Shown here: piece by piece, positions 6,009-7,941 of the stretch | How positions within the stretch are numbered: the stretch's first letter is position 1 | How the letters are laid out: each line of letters begins with the position of its first letter | NCBI GenBank assembly: GCA_028343315.1 | Contig: JAOLYI010000017.1 | Span: forward strand, 1 to 7,941 | Origin: Candidatus Pelagibacter sp. | Lineage (GTDB): Bacteria; Pseudomonadota; Alphaproteobacteria; Pelagibacterales; Pelagibacteraceae | Length of the DNA stretch: 7,941 bases | Reading direction: 5' to 3' | Made by a program: the position numbers and the translations under genes | The notes under the pieces: model-generated | Databases searched by the model: none | Told to the model about the DNA's origin: nothing | Seen by the model: only the letters and a program-made list of their open reading frames with translations

Positions 6009-7057
6009 TTTATAATTATTTGTTTTTTTATTCTAAGCCCAAAACCTTCAAGTCCAATTATTTTTTTTTTACTTCTAGAAATTAATATCATATTCTTAAT
6101 ATTTAGATCTTTTATAATTTGAGCACCAATACCATAATATCTTAAAGTGTTAGTACTATAGTCTTTTGTAGTTTCGTTGCTATTAATAATTAATAATAAA
6201 AAATTTTTATATTTCGATAAAATTCTTAAAGAATTTTTTATATTAATATTATTTAAAATATTTACATTTTTAATTTTAGTAGAAATTACTCTTACAGGCA
6301 CAGATTTATTTGGATTTAACATGCCTTTAGAAATCACTAAATTAATATTATTTTCTAGTTTATTTTTATAGCTATAAATATGTATTTTTCCGTATTTATT
6401 AGAAATTATTACTTTTGAAGATAATCGTAATATTAATTTTTCATATTTTAATCGATAAGAAATAAGATCTTCAATAGATGCTAATTTTATCTTGTGTTTT
6501 TTAGAAAATTTAAATAGGTCATTTAATCTTGCCATTCGCCCATCTTCATTCATTACTTCACAAATCACTGAACTAGGGTTTAGATTTGATAATCTAGATA
6601 TGTCCACCGAAGCTTCTGTATGGCCCGCTCTTTCTAATACACCCCCGTTTCTTGCAACCAAAGGGAAAACATGACCAGGAGAAATTATATCTTTTTTTTT
6701 TACTCTAGGATTAATTGCTGTTCTAATTGTTTTAGCTCTATCTTGTGCTGAAATTCCAGTAGTAATTCCTCGTTTTGCCTCGATTGAGATTGTAAATGCA
6801 GTTTGCATTCTTGATTTATTAATTGGTGACATTAGCGGTAATTTTAATTTATCTATTTGTTTTTTAGATAACGCTAAGCAAATCAGTCCTCTACCATGTT
6901 TAGCCATAAAATTTATATTTTTTGAGCTACACTTTGAACCAGGTATTACTAAATCTCCTTCATTTTCCCTATTTTTGTCATCAACTAAAATAAACATTTT
7001 ACCTTTTTTAGCGTCTTGAATAATTGATGAAATACTTGAAAATTTTTTTTTAACCAT
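6005..7057 (-). CDS. ribB: 3,4-dihydroxy-2-butanone 4-phosphate synthase with degenerate GTP cyclohydrolase II-like C-terminus (RibBX type)
   Basis: This is a 350-residue two-domain protein. Residues 1-205 form an intact dihydroxybutanone-phosphate synthase, which converts ribulose 5-phosphate to the four-carbon unit used by RibH: VDDKNRENEGDLVIP (25-39, acidic Mg2+ site), FMAKHGRGLICLAL (50-63), TAFTISIEAKRGITTGIS (86-103), and SPGHVFPLVARNGGVLERAG (126-145), followed by HTEASVDI (146-153). Residues 206-350 resemble GTP cyclohydrolase II only at the very end (YGIGAQIIKDLNIKNM at 308-323, then IIGLEGFGL at 333-341). The zinc site, normally three cysteines in a 'GSxxCDC' stretch, and the catalytic region are missing, and there is no cysteine after residue 166. 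This matches the proteobacterial RibBX variant, which lacks cyclohydrolase activity. A separate ribA would be needed elsewhere. The start codon abuts the ribE stop exactly, and the stop overlaps ribH by ATGA. Confidence 0.92.
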   Translation of the reverse strand: MVKKKFSSISSIIQDAKKGKMFILVDDKNRENEGDLVIPGSKCSSKNINFMAKHGRGLICLALSKKQIDKLKLPLMSPINKSRMQTAFTISIEAKRGITTGISAQDRAKTIRTAINPRVKKKDIISPGHVFPLVARNGGVLERAGHTEASVDISRLSNLNPSSVICEVMNEDGRMARLNDLFKFSKKHKIKLASIEDLISYRLKYEKLILRLSSKVIISNKYGKIHIYSYKNKLENNINLVISKGMLNPNKSVPVRVISTKIKNVNILNNINIKNSLRILSKYKNFLLLIINSNETTKDYSTNTLRYYGIGAQIIKDLNIKNMILISRSKKKIIGLEGFGLRIKKQIIIK

Positions 7058-7645
7058 TTAATTAAAATATTTATACATATATTTGCTAAATATATCTAAT
7101 TCGACGTTAACTAAATTATCAATTTTTAAATTCATCAAATTAGTAAGTTTTAAAGTATGAGGTATTATGTTAACTTCGAAAAAATTATTAGAAACTTTTG
7201 ATAAAGTTAATGATACCCCGTTAATAGAAATTGAAGCTTTTTCCATTAAAAATTTACATAAGTTTTTGTCTAAAATTTTAAAGCGAACTAGCCAAGTTTT
7301 ATCTAAAAAAATTATTTTTTTTACTATTGCTGTAGTATCAACATGTCCCTGTATAAAGTGACCAGATATTTTTTTACCATAGGAAAGAGATTTCTCTAAA
7401 TTAATTGTTTGATTAATTTTTAATAATTTTAGGTTAGATCTTTTCAGAGTTTCATTAGAGATATAAAAATATATCATGTTGTTGTTTTTTTTAACTAGCG
7501 TAAGGCAGACTCCATTACAACAAACCGATTCTCCTAAATCTTTAGTTTTAAATTGTAAAGATGTTGAAATACCAACATTGATACTTTTTTTTGATCTTTT
7601 AATACTTTTTATTTTACCTGTGTTGTAAATGATACCATTAAACAT
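7058..7645 (-). CDS. ribE: Riboflavin synthase, alpha subunit
   Basis: This is a 195-residue enzyme that dismutates two lumazine molecules to riboflavin. It shows the two tandem lumazine-binding barrels of the family: MFNGII at the start (usually MFTGII), GESVCCNGVCLTL (38-50) and SGHFIQGHVDTT (94-105) in the first barrel, and KASISINGVSLTLS (136-149) with IPHTLKLTNL (161-170) in the second. The C-terminal helix, VNVELDIFSKYMYKY (179-193), drives trimer formation. Length and motif order are normal. The paired cysteines in the first NGVCLTL-type loop are unremarkable substitutions. Its ATG (7643-7645) is 2 bases after the ribD stop and has a clear ribosome binding site in the ribD end. Its stop is directly followed by the next ATG. 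The same gene is called ribC in some organisms. Confidence 0.95.
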   Translation of the reverse strand: MFNGIIYNTGKIKSIKRSKKSINVGISTSLQFKTKDLGESVCCNGVCLTLVKKNNNMIYFYISNETLKRSNLKLLKINQTINLEKSLSYGKKISGHFIQGHVDTTAIVKKIIFLDKTWLVRFKILDKNLCKFLMEKASISINGVSLTLSKVSNNFFEVNIIPHTLKLTNLMNLKIDNLVNVELDIFSKYMYKYFN

Positions 7646-7647
7646 TT

Positions 7648-7941
7648 TTAAAATTCCTTTTTATAAAGTTTATCATCATTCAAGTTAATTGTTGTTTTTT
7701 TTGTTAAAAATTTTTTAAAATATTTTAAAGAACCATTGTTTTTTCCATTTTTACCCAATTTTCTACCGCTAATAAATATATATAAATCTTTTATAATTTT
7801 ATTTCTTAATAACGTGTTCAAAAAATTTAATCCTGCTTCAACAAATATTCTTGAGTAGCCTAATTTATAAATCTTTGCGAACAATAAGAATAAATCTTGT
7901 TTATTTTCAAGTGAATTAACTAATATAATTTTATAACCTAA
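7648..7941 (-). CDS. ribD: Riboflavin biosynthesis protein RibD, C-terminal end (partial, cut by window edge)
   Basis: The reading frame is open to the window edge, so only the last 97 residues are visible and the start lies outside. RibD combines a pyrimidine deaminase (N-terminal, not seen) with a reductase domain acting on the ribosylamino-pyrimidine. What is visible is the end of the reductase domain: LGYSRIFVEAGLNFLNTLL (27-45 of the visible part), corresponding to the family's 'G..s..VEGG..l...ll', then NKIIKDLYIFISGRKLG (47-63), equivalent to '..vDEl.....P.llG'. The second Gly of the usual VEGG is Ala here. A TTG at 7884 could be mistaken for a start but is an internal Leu codon, since coding-quality sequence continues upstream. 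The assignment is strengthened by position, 2 bases before ribE in a rib operon. NADPH-binding and zinc motifs cannot be assessed. Confidence 0.85.
   Translation of the reverse strand, partial: LGYKIILVNSLENKQDLFLLFAKIYKLGYSRIFVEAGLNFLNTLLRNKIIKDLYIFISGRKLGKNGKNNGSLKYFKKFLTKKTTINLNDDKLYKKEF
7654..7660 (-). promoter_or_regulatory. Shine-Dalgarno site of ribE
   Basis: On the minus strand AAAGGAA ends 8 bases before the ribE ATG, inside the last codons of ribD. It is the only convincing Shine-Dalgarno match I see before any gene in this window. It supports both the ribE start and independent initiation of ribE within the operon. Confidence 0.6.

Noticed and set aside
6177..6371. Plus-strand open frames opposite the rib genes (also 6492-6674 and 7167-7361)
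   Set aside because: Shadows of ribBX and ribE with low-complexity hydrophobic translations and no motif.

Overview
The window is a compact, very AT-rich stretch of bacterial chromosome that reads as an alphaproteobacterium with a streamlined genome, most likely SAR11/Pelagibacterales. This is an inference from four things: protein signatures (a ubiquinol-cytochrome c chaperone, a cysteine-free L32 and L33, an alphaproteobacterial IhfA and MerR pair, a K+-independent proton pyrophosphatase), extreme A/T codon preference, spacers of a few bases or overlaps, and Lys/Asn/Ile-rich proteins. There are 13 protein genes. Twelve are on the minus strand and one (bamE) is on the plus strand. I see no tRNA, rRNA, mobile element, CRISPR array or long intergenic region. 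The longest clear gap is about 68 bases, so no stretch over 300 bases lacks a gene.

Right part (about 5200-7941, read right to left): a riboflavin operon, ribD (only its C-terminal end is inside the window), ribE, a ribB-type gene with a degenerate ribA-like tail (ribBX type), ribH and nusB. Spacing is +2, 0, -4 and -20 bases, so these genes are almost certainly co-transcribed and probably translationally coupled. The products cover deaminase/reductase, riboflavin synthase, dihydroxybutanone-phosphate synthase and lumazine synthase. GTP cyclohydrolase II, the first committed step, is not credibly encoded here because the C-terminal domain of the RibBA-like protein has no cysteine at all.

Middle (about 3030-5132): hppA, a full-length membrane-bound proton-pumping pyrophosphatase. 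It follows nusB after a short gap and ends tail to tail with bamE.

Left part (25-3014): bamE, an outer-membrane assembly lipoprotein, on the plus strand. Its first 24 coding bases overlap the first 24 of a divergent minus-strand gene for a cytochrome bc1 assembly chaperone (CBP3 family). That gene heads a tightly packed minus-strand operon: CBP3-like chaperone, rpmF (L32), plsX, ihfA, merR, rpmG (L33). A good -35/-10 pair for this operon lies inside the signal-peptide codons of bamE. The operon resembles the widespread alphaproteobacterial bamE / CBP3 / DUF177 (yceD) / plsX / fabH / ihfA / merR neighbourhood, but DUF177 and fabH are missing, with the flanking genes closed up directly.

Nothing here looks like a new defence or mobile system. 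The points worth attention are the condensed gene order, the degenerate cyclohydrolase domain, the divergent overlapping starts, and an insertion in the MerR DNA-binding domain.
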